From: Pseudomonas fulva NBRC 16637 = DSM 17717 | Lineage (GTDB): Bacteria; Pseudomonadota; Gammaproteobacteria; Pseudomonadales; Pseudomonadaceae | Direction of reading: 5' to 3' | DNA: 64,000 nt | Assembly (NCBI RefSeq): GCF_000730565.1 | Contig: NZ_BBIQ01000009.1 | Location: 1 to 64,000 of the forward strand | Shown here: one piece after another, positions 47,340 through 59,687 of the stretch | Layout of the letters: each line of letters begins with the position of its first letter | Numbering within the stretch: the stretch's first letter is position 1 | The notes under the pieces: generated by a model | Databases searched by the model: none | The model's input: the letters and a program-made list of their open reading frames with translations, nothing else | Told to the model about the DNA's origin: nothing | Made by a program: the position numbers and the translations under genes

Positions 47340-49156
47340 CAACGGGGCGTGTCGGGGAGGCGCTTGACCTGGCCACCGGCAAACTCTGCCCACGGCAGCT
47401 GACGCTCAACGCGTTGGCTGGCATTGATGCCCAGGTTGCCAGACAGGCCCTGGATACGGCTGTCAGGCAGAGCCTTGAGCTGCCCCAGGCGCGGGGCCAG
47501 GCTGTAGGCGTCCACCCCCATGGCATACAGGCGACCCAGGCTGCCGGCAGCTTGCGGCCATTGCTGTACCACCTGCTGGCGGAGGCTGTTGCTGCTGTCG
47601 AGCAACCATGGGGTTTCACAGAAACGGATGCCGTTCATGTCGTTGTACTGGTTCACATCGCCGCTGGCGCTGTACAGGTTGGAGGTGGCATAGACCGGCA
47701 CATCACCTGCGTACTGGAAGTTCAGGGTCGGCTTGATTTGCTGTGCCTGCTGTGGGGTGGCTGCGAGGAACAGGAAGTCGATGTCCTGGCGACGCGCGGG
47801 CTGGGCAGCGATGCTGCCGCCCACGGTGCTTTGCACGCTCTTGGCGCGACCTTCGCTTTGGCGCAGCTGGAACAGGTCGGCAATCTGCTGGGCCAGTGCC
47901 ACGGGCTGGGCAATACGCTCTGCAGCCAGCAATGTGCCGCCGTTGCTCTCCCAGTCCTGACGGAACGCGGCCAGTACACGGTCGCCCCATTCCCCGCTCG
48001 GCACCATGGCAACGGCACGGACCATGCCGTCTGCGCGCGCCCTGCGGGACACCTCGCGGGCTTCGTCCTCGGCGGCAAGGCCAAATTGGAACAGTTGAGG
48101 CGGCGCTTTCTGACCGGCGTCGGCGTAGTTCAGTGCCAAGGTTGTGATCGGAAGCTGCGGTTTGGCAGCCAGTTGCTTGACCAGCGGTTTTTCCAGCGGG
48201 CCAATGACAAGCTGCACGCCATCGGCCTGGGCCTGGCGGTAGAAGTCGTCCAGCGACCCTAGGCGGGAGCTGTCGACCATCTGCACGGACGGGGCAGGCT
48301 GCCCGGATTGCTGGGCCTGGAAGTGGGCAGCCATGAAGCCGTCACGCAGCGCACGCGCCACGCCAGCCAATGGGCCTTCCTGGGGAAGTAGCAGGGCGAT
48401 GCGCGTCAGAGGCTGGCTAGCCAGCTCCTTGAGCTTGGTCAGAGCGGTTGGCAACTGTTTCGCGGCAGGATGATCCGGGTGCTGTTTGACCCAGTCGTCG
48501 ATCGCTGCCTGTTGCTGTTCCAAGGTACCAGCGCCCTTGACGGTCAGGGCCAAGCTGGACCAGCCTGCCAGGACAGGATCGCTGGTGGGCTGTTGCAGTT
48601 GCTCGTTCGACAGCGAGGCGACCAGTGACCAGATGGCATCGTGGTTGGCGCTGGCAGCTTGCCCGCTGAGCAGCGGTGCCAACAGCACGCGCTGCTGGGC
48701 GGCGGCCATGGCCTGCCCGTCGGCCTCCAGGGCGGCGGCGTGTACCGAATAGGTACGCACTTGCTGTTGCGCAGGCAATTCGGGCACGTGCTGCAGGCTG
48801 GGGTGCTGCAATGCGCTCAGGGCCGCCTTGGGTTGATTGCGGCTCATGGCAAGTTCGGCCGCCAGCGTAACGGCGAACACCTGCTGGGCTGGCTTGAGCG
48901 TCTCTACCTGGACTTGTTCGAGAATGCGTGCGGCGCGCGGGAAGTCCTTTTGCTGGTAGGCCATGTCTGCGGCGCTCAGGCGCAGCAGTGCGGCATCTTC
49001 GGCAGACTTGCTGGAGGTCGCCCTTTCGAGCAACTGCTCGATGCTGGCATCCGGCGTACGGGGGAGCTCGCCAAGGCTGGATGAGGGCGAACTGGCGCAA
49101 GCTGCCAGCAGGGCAGCGAGACAGAAGGCTGTGAGCAGCCGCAGGCAGGCGATCAT
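47339..49156 (-). CDS. lpoA: LpoA, outer-membrane activator of penicillin-binding protein 1A
   Basis: A 605-residue lipoprotein (lipobox LAAC, Cys about 20). N-terminal TPR-like half and C-terminal periplasmic-binding-protein-like half (IALLLPQEGPLAGVARALRDGF, LVIGPLEKPLVKQLA, MNGIRFCETPWLL). It reaches through the peptidoglycan to stimulate PBP1a. First gene of the minus-strand lpoA-yraN-diaA-dolP group, divergent from rsmI. Confidence 0.94.
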   Translation of the reverse strand: MIACLRLLTAFCLAALLAACASSPSSSLGELPRTPDASIEQLLERATSSKSAEDAALLRLSAADMAYQQKDFPRAARILEQVQVETLKPAQQVFAVTLAAELAMSRNQPKAALSALQHPSLQHVPELPAQQQVRTYSVHAAALEADGQAMAAAQQRVLLAPLLSGQAASANHDAIWSLVASLSNEQLQQPTSDPVLAGWSSLALTVKGAGTLEQQQAAIDDWVKQHPDHPAAKQLPTALTKLKELASQPLTRIALLLPQEGPLAGVARALRDGFMAAHFQAQQSGQPAPSVQMVDSSRLGSLDDFYRQAQADGVQLVIGPLEKPLVKQLAAKPQLPITTLALNYADAGQKAPPQLFQFGLAAEDEAREVSRRARADGMVRAVAMVPSGEWGDRVLAAFRQDWESNGGTLLAAERIAQPVALAQQIADLFQLRQSEGRAKSVQSTVGGSIAAQPARRQDIDFLFLAATPQQAQQIKPTLNFQYAGDVPVYATSNLYSASGDVNQYNDMNGIRFCETPWLLDSSNSLRQQVVQQWPQAAGSLGRLYAMGVDAYSLAPRLGQLKALPDSRIQGLSGNLGINASQRVERQLPWAEFAGGQVKRLPDTPR

Positions 49157-49342
49157 GTAATTGTCCTGTTACTCGATCAAGTTGGCTGGCGATTGTACCC
49201 AAGCGCTGGCTGGGGCGCGATGTCGCCGTGTGAAAGCATCACTATAGGCCTGCTGCCGCGCAGCGGCGTTCAACTTCTTTGCGCGCTGTTGCGGGTGCTC
49301 GGGCTACAATGCCCGCTTTGATTTCAATCGCAGGTGCGTGCA

Positions 49343-50218
49343 GTGACTGATGTGGCCGGGGCTTCGACCGCCCCCGTGGGAACGCTTTATGTGGTGGCAA
49401 CACCTATCGGCAATCTTGACGACATGAGTGCCAGGGCGCTGAAGGTGCTGGCAGGCGTGTCCCTGATTGCTGCCGAGGACACGCGCCATTCGATCCGCCT
49501 GCTTCAACACTTCGGCATCGACACTCCGCTGGCCGCCTGTCACGAACATAACGAGCGGGACGAGGGGGGGCGCTTTCTGACCCGGCTATTGGCCGGCGAC
49601 GATGTGGCGCTGGTGTCTGACGCAGGCACCCCGTTGATTTCGGATCCGGGTTATCACCTGGTCCGGCAGGCTCGCAGTGCAGGCGTACCCGTGGTGCCGG
49701 TACCTGGCGCCTGTGCCTTGATCGCCGCACTGTCGGCGGCAGGCTTGCCTTCGGATCGTTTCATCTTCGAAGGTTTCCTGCCGGCCAAGGCAGCGGGGCG
49801 CCGCGCCCGTCTGGAGCAGGTCAAGGAGGAGCCGCGTACCTTGATCTTCTATGAGGCGCCGCATCGCATCCTGGAGTGCCTGGACGACATGCAGGCAGTG
49901 TTTGGCGCAGATCGCCCAGCGGTGCTGGCGCGTGAAATCACCAAAACGTTTGAAACCCTCAAGGGCCTGCCTTTGTCCGAGTTGCATGCGTTCGTGGCCG
50001 GCGACAGCAATCAGCAGCGGGGTGAATGCGTGGTATTGGTAGGCGGCTGGAGCGCCCCGGAAGGCGAGCAGGGGATTGGCACCGAGGCGCAGCGGGTACT
50101 TGACCTGCTGCTGGCCGAGCTTCCGCTCAAGCGGGCCGCGGCGCTGGCGTCGGAAATAACGGGCGTACGCAAGAACCTGCTGTATCAAGTTGCGCTGGAA
50201 AAACAGAAAGAGCAGTAG
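49343..50218 (+). CDS. rsmI: RsmI, 16S rRNA 2'-O-methyltransferase (C1402)
   Basis: SAM-dependent methyltransferase, tetrapyrrole-methylase fold, 291 residues. GTG 49343 is favoured (AGGTG upstream); a GTG three codons earlier is in frame. Motifs: [44 protein letters not shown], and the C-terminal GVRKNLLYQ. Divergent from lpoA, the usual order. Confidence 0.95.
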   Translation: MTDVAGASTAPVGTLYVVATPIGNLDDMSARALKVLAGVSLIAAEDTRHSIRLLQHFGIDTPLAACHEHNERDEGGRFLTRLLAGDDVALVSDAGTPLISDPGYHLVRQARSAGVPVVPVPGACALIAALSAAGLPSDRFIFEGFLPAKAAGRRARLEQVKEEPRTLIFYEAPHRILECLDDMQAVFGADRPAVLAREITKTFETLKGLPLSELHAFVAGDSNQQRGECVVLVGGWSAPEGEQGIGTEAQRVLDLLLAELPLKRAAALASEITGVRKNLLYQVALEKQKEQ

Positions 50219-50284
50219 TGGCTAATTGATATATGTGGCGGTAACGCTTGTTCTTGGCAGCATCTGCCGGTACTCTTTGCGCCG

Positions 50285-50657
50285 GAGAGTCGATCGGACA
50301 GTCGCTGCCCGTTTAAGTTCCACCGCATTGCGGTGTCGCTGGCGGGGGGAGGAAAGTCCGGGCTCCGCAGGGCAGAGTGCCAGGTAACGCCTGGGAGGCG
50401 CGAGCCTACGGAAAGTGCCACAGAAAACAACCGCCTAAGCACTTCGGTGCCGGTAAGGGTGAAAAGGTGCGGTAAGAGCGCACCGCACGGCTGGCAACAG
50501 TCCGTGGCTAGGTAAACCCCACTCGGAGCAAGACCAAATAGGGTTCCATCAGGCGTGGCCCGCGTCGGAACCGGGTAGGTTGCTAGAGGCGTCCAGTGAT
50601 GGCCGTCGTAGAGGAATGACTGTCCTCGACAAAACCCGGCTTACAGATCGACTCTCC
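50285..50657 (+). ncRNA. rnpB: RNase P RNA (M1 RNA, class A)
   Basis: Catalytic RNA that trims tRNA 5' ends. The ends pair (GAGAGTCGATC with GATCGACTCTC). Class A hallmarks are present: GGAGGAAAGTCCGGGCT (P4 5' strand), GGGTGAAAAGGTGCGGTAAGAGCGCACC, and ACAAAACCCGGCTTACAGATC (P4 3' strand and CR regions) near the 3' end. Ends are placed by the P1 helix and may be off by several bases. Confidence 0.96.
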
Positions 50658-50862
50658 ACCTTTTCCTTCCTGCTTGAATCGATAGCAGATCTCATCTGGT
50701 AATGCCGAAAAAATCTTACTCTTGATAAATCACTTTAAGTTCGGCCCGCATCGGGTTGTGCGCGTTTGATTTCTCAAGTCTTTTTATTCCCCAGATAGTC
50801 TTTCCACATTCCTTTAACGCGCTAAATCTCGGTCATGTAAGGCTTTTCCTTCCGAACGTGCC
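50658..50862 (+). other. Gap between rnpB and the mra promoter
   Basis: About 205 bases with no gene. The part just after rnpB has a CT-rich stretch; the remainder is AT-richer than average and leads into the mra promoter. I see no clear operator outside the MraZ boxes. Confidence 0.4.
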
Positions 50863-50892
50863 TTGACGGTGCTGCGGGCGGATTCCTATAGT
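50863..50892 (+). promoter_or_regulatory. Sigma-70-type promoter of the mra/dcw cluster
   Basis: TTGACG (50863-50868), 18-base spacer, TATAGT (50887-50892). Both boxes are one base from consensus. Transcription would begin near 50899, just before the first MraZ box, 70 bases ahead of mraZ. Confidence 0.75.
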
Positions 50893-50900
50893 GTGCGCAA

Positions 50901-50925
50901 GTGGCAGAAAGTGGGATGAAGTGGG
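50901..50925 (+). promoter_or_regulatory. MraZ operator: three GTGG(G/C) boxes at 10-base spacing
   Basis: GTGGC at 50901, GTGGG at 50911 and GTGGG at 50921, each separated by five bases. This direct-repeat pattern is the known binding site of MraZ, which represses its own operon. It lies at the predicted transcription start. Confidence 0.85.
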
Positions 50926-50967
50926 TTTTCTGACACAAAAAAGCTAATATTGTGGGGAATCGCAGCC

Positions 50968-51423
50968 GTGTTTCGCGGAGCCAATGCCGTCAGTCTGGAT
51001 GCGAAGGGCCGTCTCGCCATGCCGAGCCGGTATCGTGACGAGCTCGATTCGCGTTGCAACGGGCAGCTGATCGTGACCATCGATGCTGTCGATCCCTGTT
51101 TGTGCGTCTACCCGCTCGATGAGTGGGAGCAAATTGAAGCCAAGTTGCGAGCCTTGCCGTCGCTTCGTGAGGAAAACCGCCGCCTGCAGCGCTTGCTGAT
51201 CGGTAACGCGGTCGACCTTGAGCTTGATGGCAGTGGTCGCTTCCTGGTGCCGCCCCGCTTGCGTGAGTACGCCCGGCTGGACAAGAAGGCGATGCTGGTG
51301 GGGCAACTGAACAAATTCCAGCTGTGGGATGAGGAAGCCTGGAACACGGTTTCGGCAGCCGACCTCGCAGCTATCCAACAACCGGGCGCCATGCCCGACG
51401 AATTGCGTGACCTGATCCTGTGA
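50968..51423 (+). CDS. mraZ: MraZ, transcriptional regulator of the dcw cluster
   Basis: 151 residues with two AbrB-like MraZ repeats ([30 protein letters not shown]). The GTG at 50968 is preceded by GGGGA and gives the family length; an upstream in-frame TTG adds six unrelated residues. Represses the cluster through the boxes at 50901-50925. Overlaps rsmH. Confidence 0.96.
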   Translation: MFRGANAVSLDAKGRLAMPSRYRDELDSRCNGQLIVTIDAVDPCLCVYPLDEWEQIEAKLRALPSLREENRRLQRLLIGNAVDLELDGSGRFLVPPRLREYARLDKKAMLVGQLNKFQLWDEEAWNTVSAADLAAIQQPGAMPDELRDLIL

Positions 51424-52363
51424 CCATAGATAGCGGCTTCAACCACATTACCGTCCTGCTCGACGAAGCTGTCGAGGCACTGGCCTTGCGCGCCGACGGT
51501 TGCTATCTGGACGGCACCTTTGGCCGTGGCGGACACAGTCGGTTGATTCTCAGCAGGCTCGGCCCACAAGGGCAGCTACTGGGCTTTGATAAAGATCCAC
51601 AAGCGATTGCCACAGGGCAAGCGCTGGCGGCCGAAGACGGCCGCTTTGTCATTGTGCAGCGCAGCTTTGCCGAGCTGGGTGCAGAAGTGGCCGAACGCGG
51701 CCTGCACGGCAAGGTGAGCGGGATACTGATGGACCTGGGTGTGTCCTCACCTCAGCTCGACGACCCGGAACGTGGCTTTAGCTTTCTCAACGACGGGCCG
51801 CTGGACATGCGCATGAATCCCGATCAGGGCATCAGCGCCGCCGAATTCATTGCCACCGCGCCGGTCGAGGAAATCGCCCGCGTGTTCAAGGAGTATGGCG
51901 AGGAGCGCTTTGCCGGCCGTATGGCCCGTGCCGTCGTCGAGCGCCGTGAAAAGCAGCCGTTCACCCGCACCGGTGACCTTGCCGAGGTTCTCAAGGTAGC
52001 CAACCCTGCGTGGGAGAAGGGCAAGAACCCTGCCACCCGCGCGTTCCAGGGCCTGCGTATCCATGTCAACAACGAACTCGGTGACCTGGAAACCGGGCTG
52101 CAAGCGGCTATCGACGCGCTGGAGGTTGGCGGTCGCCTGGCCGTGATCAGCTTCCACTCGCTCGAAGACCGGATCGTCAAGCTGTTCATGCGCAAACTGG
52201 CCAAGGGCGAAGCTGACAACCTGCCGCGCAACCTGCCCGTGCAGCACAAGGTGTTCGAGCCCAAGATCAAGCTGATCGGTAAAGCCCAGTTCGCCTCCGA
52301 TGCAGAGCTCAAGGCCAACCCCCGCTCACGCAGTGCGGTGATGCGTGTTGCGGAGAAATTGCG

Positions 52364-52367
<4 letters not shown>
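51420..52367 (+). CDS. rsmH: RsmH, 16S rRNA N4-methyltransferase (C1402)
   Basis: SAM-dependent methyltransferase, 315 residues from GTG overlapping the mraZ stop (GTGA). [30 protein letters not shown] and [12 protein letters not shown] are conserved. It modifies the same 16S base as RsmI (encoded 1.2 kb upstream), on N4 instead of the ribose. Confidence 0.97.
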
Positions 52368-54404
<2,037 letters not shown>

Positions 54405-54405
<1 letters not shown>

Positions 54406-55892
54406 TGACAATGCCATTGAGCAAGCTCTTCGCCCATGCCAGCCGCGATCCGCTGATTCGTGAACTGACCCTCGACAGCCGCAACGTGCGCCCAGGCGAC
54501 CTGTTCCTGGCGGTGCCTGGGGCCAAGGTCGACGGCCGCGAGCATATCGCCGACGCGCTGGCCCGTGGCGCTGCCGCCGTGGCTTACGAGGAACAGGGCG
54601 CCACGGTGCTGCCGCTGACCGATGTACCGCTGATTCCAGTCAAAGGCCTGATCGCCCAGCTGTCGGACATCGCCGGGCGCTTCTATGGCGAGCCCAGCCG
54701 CCAATTGAACCTGGTGGGCGTGACCGGCACCAACGGCAAGACCAGCGTTACCCAACTGGTGGCACAGGCGCTCGACCTGTTGGGCCAGCGTTGCGGCCTG
54801 GTGGGTACCCTGGGGACGGGTTTCTACGGCGAGCTGAAAAGCGGCCGCCTGACCACGCCTGACCCGATCGCCGTGCAGTCGACCCTGTATGACTTGAAAA
54901 AACAAGGCGCCAAGGCCGTGGCCATGGAAGTGTCCTCCCATGCCCTGGAACAGGGGCGTGTAGCGGCCCTGGCGTTCGACATCGCGGTGATGACCAACCT
55001 GTCCCGTGACCACCTCGACTACCACGGCAGCATGCAGGCCTACGAAGCGGCCAAGGCCAAGCTGTTTGCCTGGCCAAGCCTGCGCTGCCAGGTGGTCAAT
55101 CTGGACGACGACTTCGGTCAACGCCTTGCTGACGCCTACGCTCGCAAGCCGATGGCCGATCGCATCGATACCCGGCTGATCAGCTACAGCCTGGAGCATC
55201 CCGACGCCTCGCTGTATTGCCCCGAGGCCACGTTCGACGACGATGGCGTCTGCGCCACCCTCGTCACCGCCCAGGGCGAGCGCACGTTGCGCACGCAGCT
55301 GCTGGGTCGCTTCAACCTGAGCAACGTATTGGCGGCCGTGGCGACCTTGCTGGCATTGGACTACGCGCTGGACGAGATCCTCAAGGTCATGCCGCAGCTG
55401 CACGGCCCTGTTGGCCGCATGCAACGCCTGGGCGGCGGTGAAAAGCCCCTGGTGGTGGTCGATTACGCGCACACGCCCGATGCCCTGGAAAAAGTGCTCC
55501 AGGCCCTGCGCCCTCATGCCCACGGGCAACTGCTGTGCCTGTTCGGCTGTGGCGGCGACCGTGACCGGGGCAAGCGCCCGCTGATGGCAGAAGTGGCCGA
55601 GCGCCTGGCCGACCGGGTGCTGGTGACCGACGACAACCCGCGGACCGAAGACCCGATGCGCATATTCGACGATATTCGTCCCGGCTTTACGGCGCCGACC
55701 GAGGTGGCGTTCGTGCCCGGTCGCGGCGAGGCCATCGCCCAGCTGATCGCCGGTGCCGGCGCCGCCGACGTCATCGTGCTGGCCGGCAAGGGACATGAGG
55801 ATTATCAGGAAATCAACGCGCAGCGGCATGCATTTTCCGATTTGACCGAGGCCGAAAAGGCACTCGCAGCCTGGGAGGCCCCCAATGCTTGA
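54405..55892 (+). CDS. murE: MurE, UDP-MurNAc-tripeptide synthetase (meso-DAP adding)
   Basis: 495 residues. ATP motif GVTGTNGKTS, carbamylated-lysine region, and the DNPR motif (TDDNPRTE) that specifies meso-diaminopimelate. ATG 54405 overlaps the ftsI stop; MPLSK two codons later is an alternative. Overlaps murF by eight bases. Confidence 0.96.
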
Positions 55893-57252
55893 GGCGATGA
55901 CGCTCAGCCAGGTGAGCTCCACCTTGCACGGCCGCCTGACCGGCGCCGATGCTCGCTTCGATGGCGTCAGCATCGACAGCCGTAGCGTCGTGCCGGGGCA
56001 GCTCTTCGTTGCCCTGACCGGCCCGCGCTTCGACGGCCATGACTACCTGGCAGACGTCAAGGCCAAGGGCGCCGTGGCGGCGCTGGTAGAGCGCGAAGTG
56101 CAAGGCGTCGACCTGCCGCAATTGGTGGTCGCCGATTGCCGCCTGGCCCTTGGCCAGCTTGGAGCACTCAACCGGGCCGCCTTCGACAAGCCCGTGGTGG
56201 CCATTACCGGGTCCAGCGGCAAGACCACGGTCAAGGAAATGCTCGCCAGCATTTTGCGCACGCGCGGCCTGGTGCATGCCACACGAGGCAACCTGAACAA
56301 TGACCTGGGCGCGCCCCTGACCTTGTTGGAAATTGCCCCCGAGCATAGCGCCGCCGTCATCGAGCTGGGCGCCTCGCGCATCGGCGAGATTCGCTACACC
56401 GTGGGCCTGACCCAGCCTCAGGTGGTGATCATCAATAATGCCGGCACCGCGCACGTGGGTGAATTCGGCGGCCCGGACAAGATCGTCGAGGCCAAGGGCG
56501 AAATCCTCGAAGGGCTGGGTGAGGGCGGTACAGCCATTCTCAACCTGGCCGACAAGGCCTTCGACACCTGGCGCACGCGTGCTGGCGATCACCGGGTCGT
56601 GAGCTTTGCGCTCGACGATCCCCGTGCCGATTTCCATGCCAGTGGCATTGGCCGTGATCCCCGCGGTTGCCCGTCCTTCACCCTGCACGGGGCCGGCGAG
56701 CAGGTGCAGGTGCAACTCAACGTGCTGGGCGTGCACAACGTCAGCAACGCCCTGGCCGCCGCCGCCGCTGCCCATTCCGTGGGCATCAGCCTGCAGGGTA
56801 TTGCCGCAGGCCTGGCTGCGGTTCAGCCGGTCAAGGGCCGCACCGTGGCGCAGGTCACCCCGCGCGGTGCTCGTGTGATCGATGACAGTTACAACGCAAA
56901 TCCCACCTCCATGTGTGCCGCCATTGATATACTCGCCGGCTTTTCCGGACGCACCGTCCTGGTGCTTGGAGAAATCGGCGAGCTGGGTCAGTGGGCGCAG
57001 GAAGGTCACCGTCAGGTGGGTGACTACGCACGCGGCAAGGTCGACGCCTTGTATGCGGTGGGTGCCAACATGGCGCACGCCGTCGAGGCGTTCGGGACCC
57101 ATGGCCACCATTACGCTACGCAGGCCGCGCTGATCGAAGCAGTCAGTGCCGAAAATGCCAGCGATACCACTATCTTGATCAAGGGCTCGCGCAGCGCTGC
57201 GATGGAAAACGTCGTGGCTGCACTGTGCGGTGCCAGCGGGGAGAAACATTAA
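55885..57252 (+). CDS. murF: MurF, UDP-MurNAc-pentapeptide synthetase
   Basis: 455 residues, adds D-Ala-D-Ala. ATP motif [26 protein letters not shown], and [12 protein letters not shown] are family blocks. The stop overlaps the mraY start. Confidence 0.96.
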   Translation: MLEAMTLSQVSSTLHGRLTGADARFDGVSIDSRSVVPGQLFVALTGPRFDGHDYLADVKAKGAVAALVEREVQGVDLPQLVVADCRLALGQLGALNRAAFDKPVVAITGSSGKTTVKEMLASILRTRGLVHATRGNLNNDLGAPLTLLEIAPEHSAAVIELGASRIGEIRYTVGLTQPQVVIINNAGTAHVGEFGGPDKIVEAKGEILEGLGEGGTAILNLADKAFDTWRTRAGDHRVVSFALDDPRADFHASGIGRDPRGCPSFTLHGAGEQVQVQLNVLGVHNVSNALAAAAAAHSVGISLQGIAAGLAAVQPVKGRTVAQVTPRGARVIDDSYNANPTSMCAAIDILAGFSGRTVLVLGEIGELGQWAQEGHRQVGDYARGKVDALYAVGANMAHAVEAFGTHGHHYATQAALIEAVSAENASDTTILIKGSRSAAMENVVAALCGASGEKH

Positions 57253-58334
57253 TGCTGCTGCTGTTGGCCGAGTATCTGCAACAGTTCCACAAAGGCTTCG
57301 CGGTCTTCCAGTACCTCTCCCTGCGCGGGATTCTCGGGGTGCTTACCGCGTTGTCGCTGGCGCTGTGGCTGGGGCCGTGGATGATCCGTACGCTGCAAAT
57401 TCGCCAGATCGGCCAGGCCGTGCGCAATGACGGGCCGCAGTCGCACCTGTCCAAGTCCGGTACGCCGACCATGGGCGGGGCGTTGATCCTGTCTGCCATC
57501 GCCGTCAGTACCTTGCTGTGGGCCGACCTGACCAACCGATATGTCTGGGTGGTGCTGATCGTCACCCTGGCCTTCGGTGCCATCGGCTGGGTCGACGACT
57601 ACCGCAAGGTCATCGAGAAGAACTCCCGTGGCCTGCCAAGTCGCTGGAAGTACTTCTGGCAGTCGGTGTTCGGCCTGGCTGCGGCGGTGTTCCTCTACAA
57701 GACCGCCCCGACCAGTGTCGAGACCACCCTGATACTGCCGTTCATCAAGGACGTCACCATTCCCCTGGGCATCGGTTTCGTGGTGCTGACCTATTTCGTC
57801 ATCGTCGGCTCCAGCAACGCCGTGAACCTGACCGATGGCCTGGATGGCCTAGCCATCATGCCGACCGTGATGGTCGGCGGGGCGCTGGGCATCTTCTGCT
57901 ACCTGTCGGGCAACGTGAAGTTCGCCGAGTACCTGTTGATCCCGTACGTGCCCGGCTCCGGTGAGCTGATCGTGTTCTGCGGCGCACTGATCGGTGCTGG
58001 CCTCGGCTTTCTGTGGTTCAACACCTACCCGGCACAAGTGTTCATGGGCGATGTGGGGGCATTGGCGCTGGGCGCGGCGCTGGGCACCATCGCCGTGATC
58101 GTGCGCCAGGAGATCGTGCTGTTCATCATGGGCGGCGTGTTCGTGATGGAAACCCTGTCCGTGGTCATCCAGGTCGCTTCGTTCAAGCTGACCGGCAAGC
58201 GCGTGTTCCGCATGGCGCCGATTCACCACCACTTTGAACTCAAGGGCTGGCCAGAGCCACGCGTGATCGTCCGATTCTGGATCATCACCGTGATCCTGGT
58301 GCTGATTGGCCTTGCCACCCTGAAACTGAGGTAG
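57252..58334 (+). CDS. mraY: MraY, phospho-MurNAc-pentapeptide translocase
   Basis: 360-residue integral membrane enzyme that makes lipid I. Ten predicted helices; catalytic Asp motifs GWVDDYRK and [10 protein letters not shown], and the [15 protein letters not shown] loop. ATG 57252 is preferred; a frame extension upstream lies within murF. Confidence 0.96.
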   Translation: MLLLLAEYLQQFHKGFAVFQYLSLRGILGVLTALSLALWLGPWMIRTLQIRQIGQAVRNDGPQSHLSKSGTPTMGGALILSAIAVSTLLWADLTNRYVWVVLIVTLAFGAIGWVDDYRKVIEKNSRGLPSRWKYFWQSVFGLAAAVFLYKTAPTSVETTLILPFIKDVTIPLGIGFVVLTYFVIVGSSNAVNLTDGLDGLAIMPTVMVGGALGIFCYLSGNVKFAEYLLIPYVPGSGELIVFCGALIGAGLGFLWFNTYPAQVFMGDVGALALGAALGTIAVIVRQEIVLFIMGGVFVMETLSVVIQVASFKLTGKRVFRMAPIHHHFELKGWPEPRVIVRFWIITVILVLIGLATLKLR

Positions 58335-59687
58335 ATGCGCGTGTCACTGATCGCTTCCGACCAATTCCGCATCGTTGTCGGCCTCGGCAAGAGCGGCATG
58401 TCCCTGGTTCGCTTCCTGGCGAGCCGGGGCATCGCCTTTGCGGTCGCCGATACCCGCGAGCAACCGCCGGAACTGGAAACCCTGCGCCGTGACTACCCGC
58501 AGGTGGAAGTACGCTGTGGCGAGCTTGACGTGGACTTCCTGTGCCGCGCCAGCGAGCTGTACGTCAGCCCAGGCCTGGCCTTGGCTACGCCGGCGCTGCA
58601 ACAAGCCGCTGCCCGTGGGGTCAAGCTGTCCGGCGACATCGAACTGTTCGCGCGCAACGCCAAGACACCCATCATCGCCATCAGTGGATCGAATGCCAAA
58701 AGCACCGTCACCACCCTGGTCGGCGAAATGGCCGCCAGGGCGGGCAAGCGCGTGGCGGTCGGCGGCAACCTTGGCACACCGGCCCTCGACCTGTTGGCCG
58801 ATGACGTGGAGCTGTACGTAATGGAGCTGTCCAGCTTCCAGCTGGAAACCACCGACCAGCTCAATGCCGAAGTCGCCACGGTGCTGAACATCAGCGAAGA
58901 CCACATGGACCGCTACAGTGGCCTGCCGGCCTACCACCTGGCCAAGCACCGCATCTTCCGTGGTGCGCGGCAGGTGGTGGTCAATCGCCAGGACGCGCTC
59001 AGCCGTCCCCTGCCGGTCGAAGGCCGTCCCTGCTGGACCTTTGGCCTGGGCGAGCCCGACTTCAAGGCGTTCGGCCTGCGCGAGGTGGACGGCGAGAAAT
59101 ACCTGGCCTTCGCGTTCCAAACCCTGATGCCGGTTCGCGACCTCAAGGTGCGCGGCGCCCATAACCAAAGCAATGCGCTGGCCGCACTGGCCCTGGGCCA
59201 TGCTGCGGGCCTGCCCTTCGAGCCGATGCTGCAGGCGCTGCGTGAATTCACGGGGCTCGCTCACCGCTGCCAGTGGGTACGTGAGCGCAACGGCGTGAAC
59301 TGGTATGACGACTCCAAGGCCACCAACGTTGGCGCCGCACTGGCAGCCATCGAAGGCCTGGGTGCCGATACAGCAGGCAAGCTGGTGCTGATTGTCGGAG
59401 GCGACGGCAAGGGCGCCGATTTTGCCGCGTTGCGCGAACCGGTCCGGCGCTACTGCCGCGCCGTGGTGTTGCTGGGCCGTGATGCCGAACGCCTGGGCCA
59501 GGCCCTGGGTGATGCTGCGCCGCTGTTGCGGGTGGCCTCCCTGGACGACGCCGTTCAGCGCTGCGCCGAGCTGGCACAGCCCGGTGATGCCGTTCTGCTG
59601 TCGCCAGCCTGCGCCAGCCTCGACATGTTCAAGAACTTCGAAGAACGCGGGCGCCTGTTTGCCCAGGCAGCGGGAGCACTGGCATGA
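58335..59687 (+). CDS. murD: MurD, UDP-MurNAc-L-Ala:D-Glu ligase
   Basis: 450 residues. The ATP loop reads GSNAKST (about 118-124) where most Mur ligases have G-T-N-G-K-[ST]-T; the lysine is kept. Other Mur blocks are normal (LNISEDHMDRY, RGAHNQSNALAA, WYDDSKATN). ATG directly follows the mraY stop; overlaps ftsW. Confidence 0.95.
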   Translation: MRVSLIASDQFRIVVGLGKSGMSLVRFLASRGIAFAVADTREQPPELETLRRDYPQVEVRCGELDVDFLCRASELYVSPGLALATPALQQAAARGVKLSGDIELFARNAKTPIIAISGSNAKSTVTTLVGEMAARAGKRVAVGGNLGTPALDLLADDVELYVMELSSFQLETTDQLNAEVATVLNISEDHMDRYSGLPAYHLAKHRIFRGARQVVVNRQDALSRPLPVEGRPCWTFGLGEPDFKAFGLREVDGEKYLAFAFQTLMPVRDLKVRGAHNQSNALAALALGHAAGLPFEPMLQALREFTGLAHRCQWVRERNGVNWYDDSKATNVGAALAAIEGLGADTAGKLVLIVGGDGKGADFAALREPVRRYCRAVVLLGRDAERLGQALGDAAPLLRVASLDDAVQRCAELAQPGDAVLLSPACASLDMFKNFEERGRLFAQAAGALA

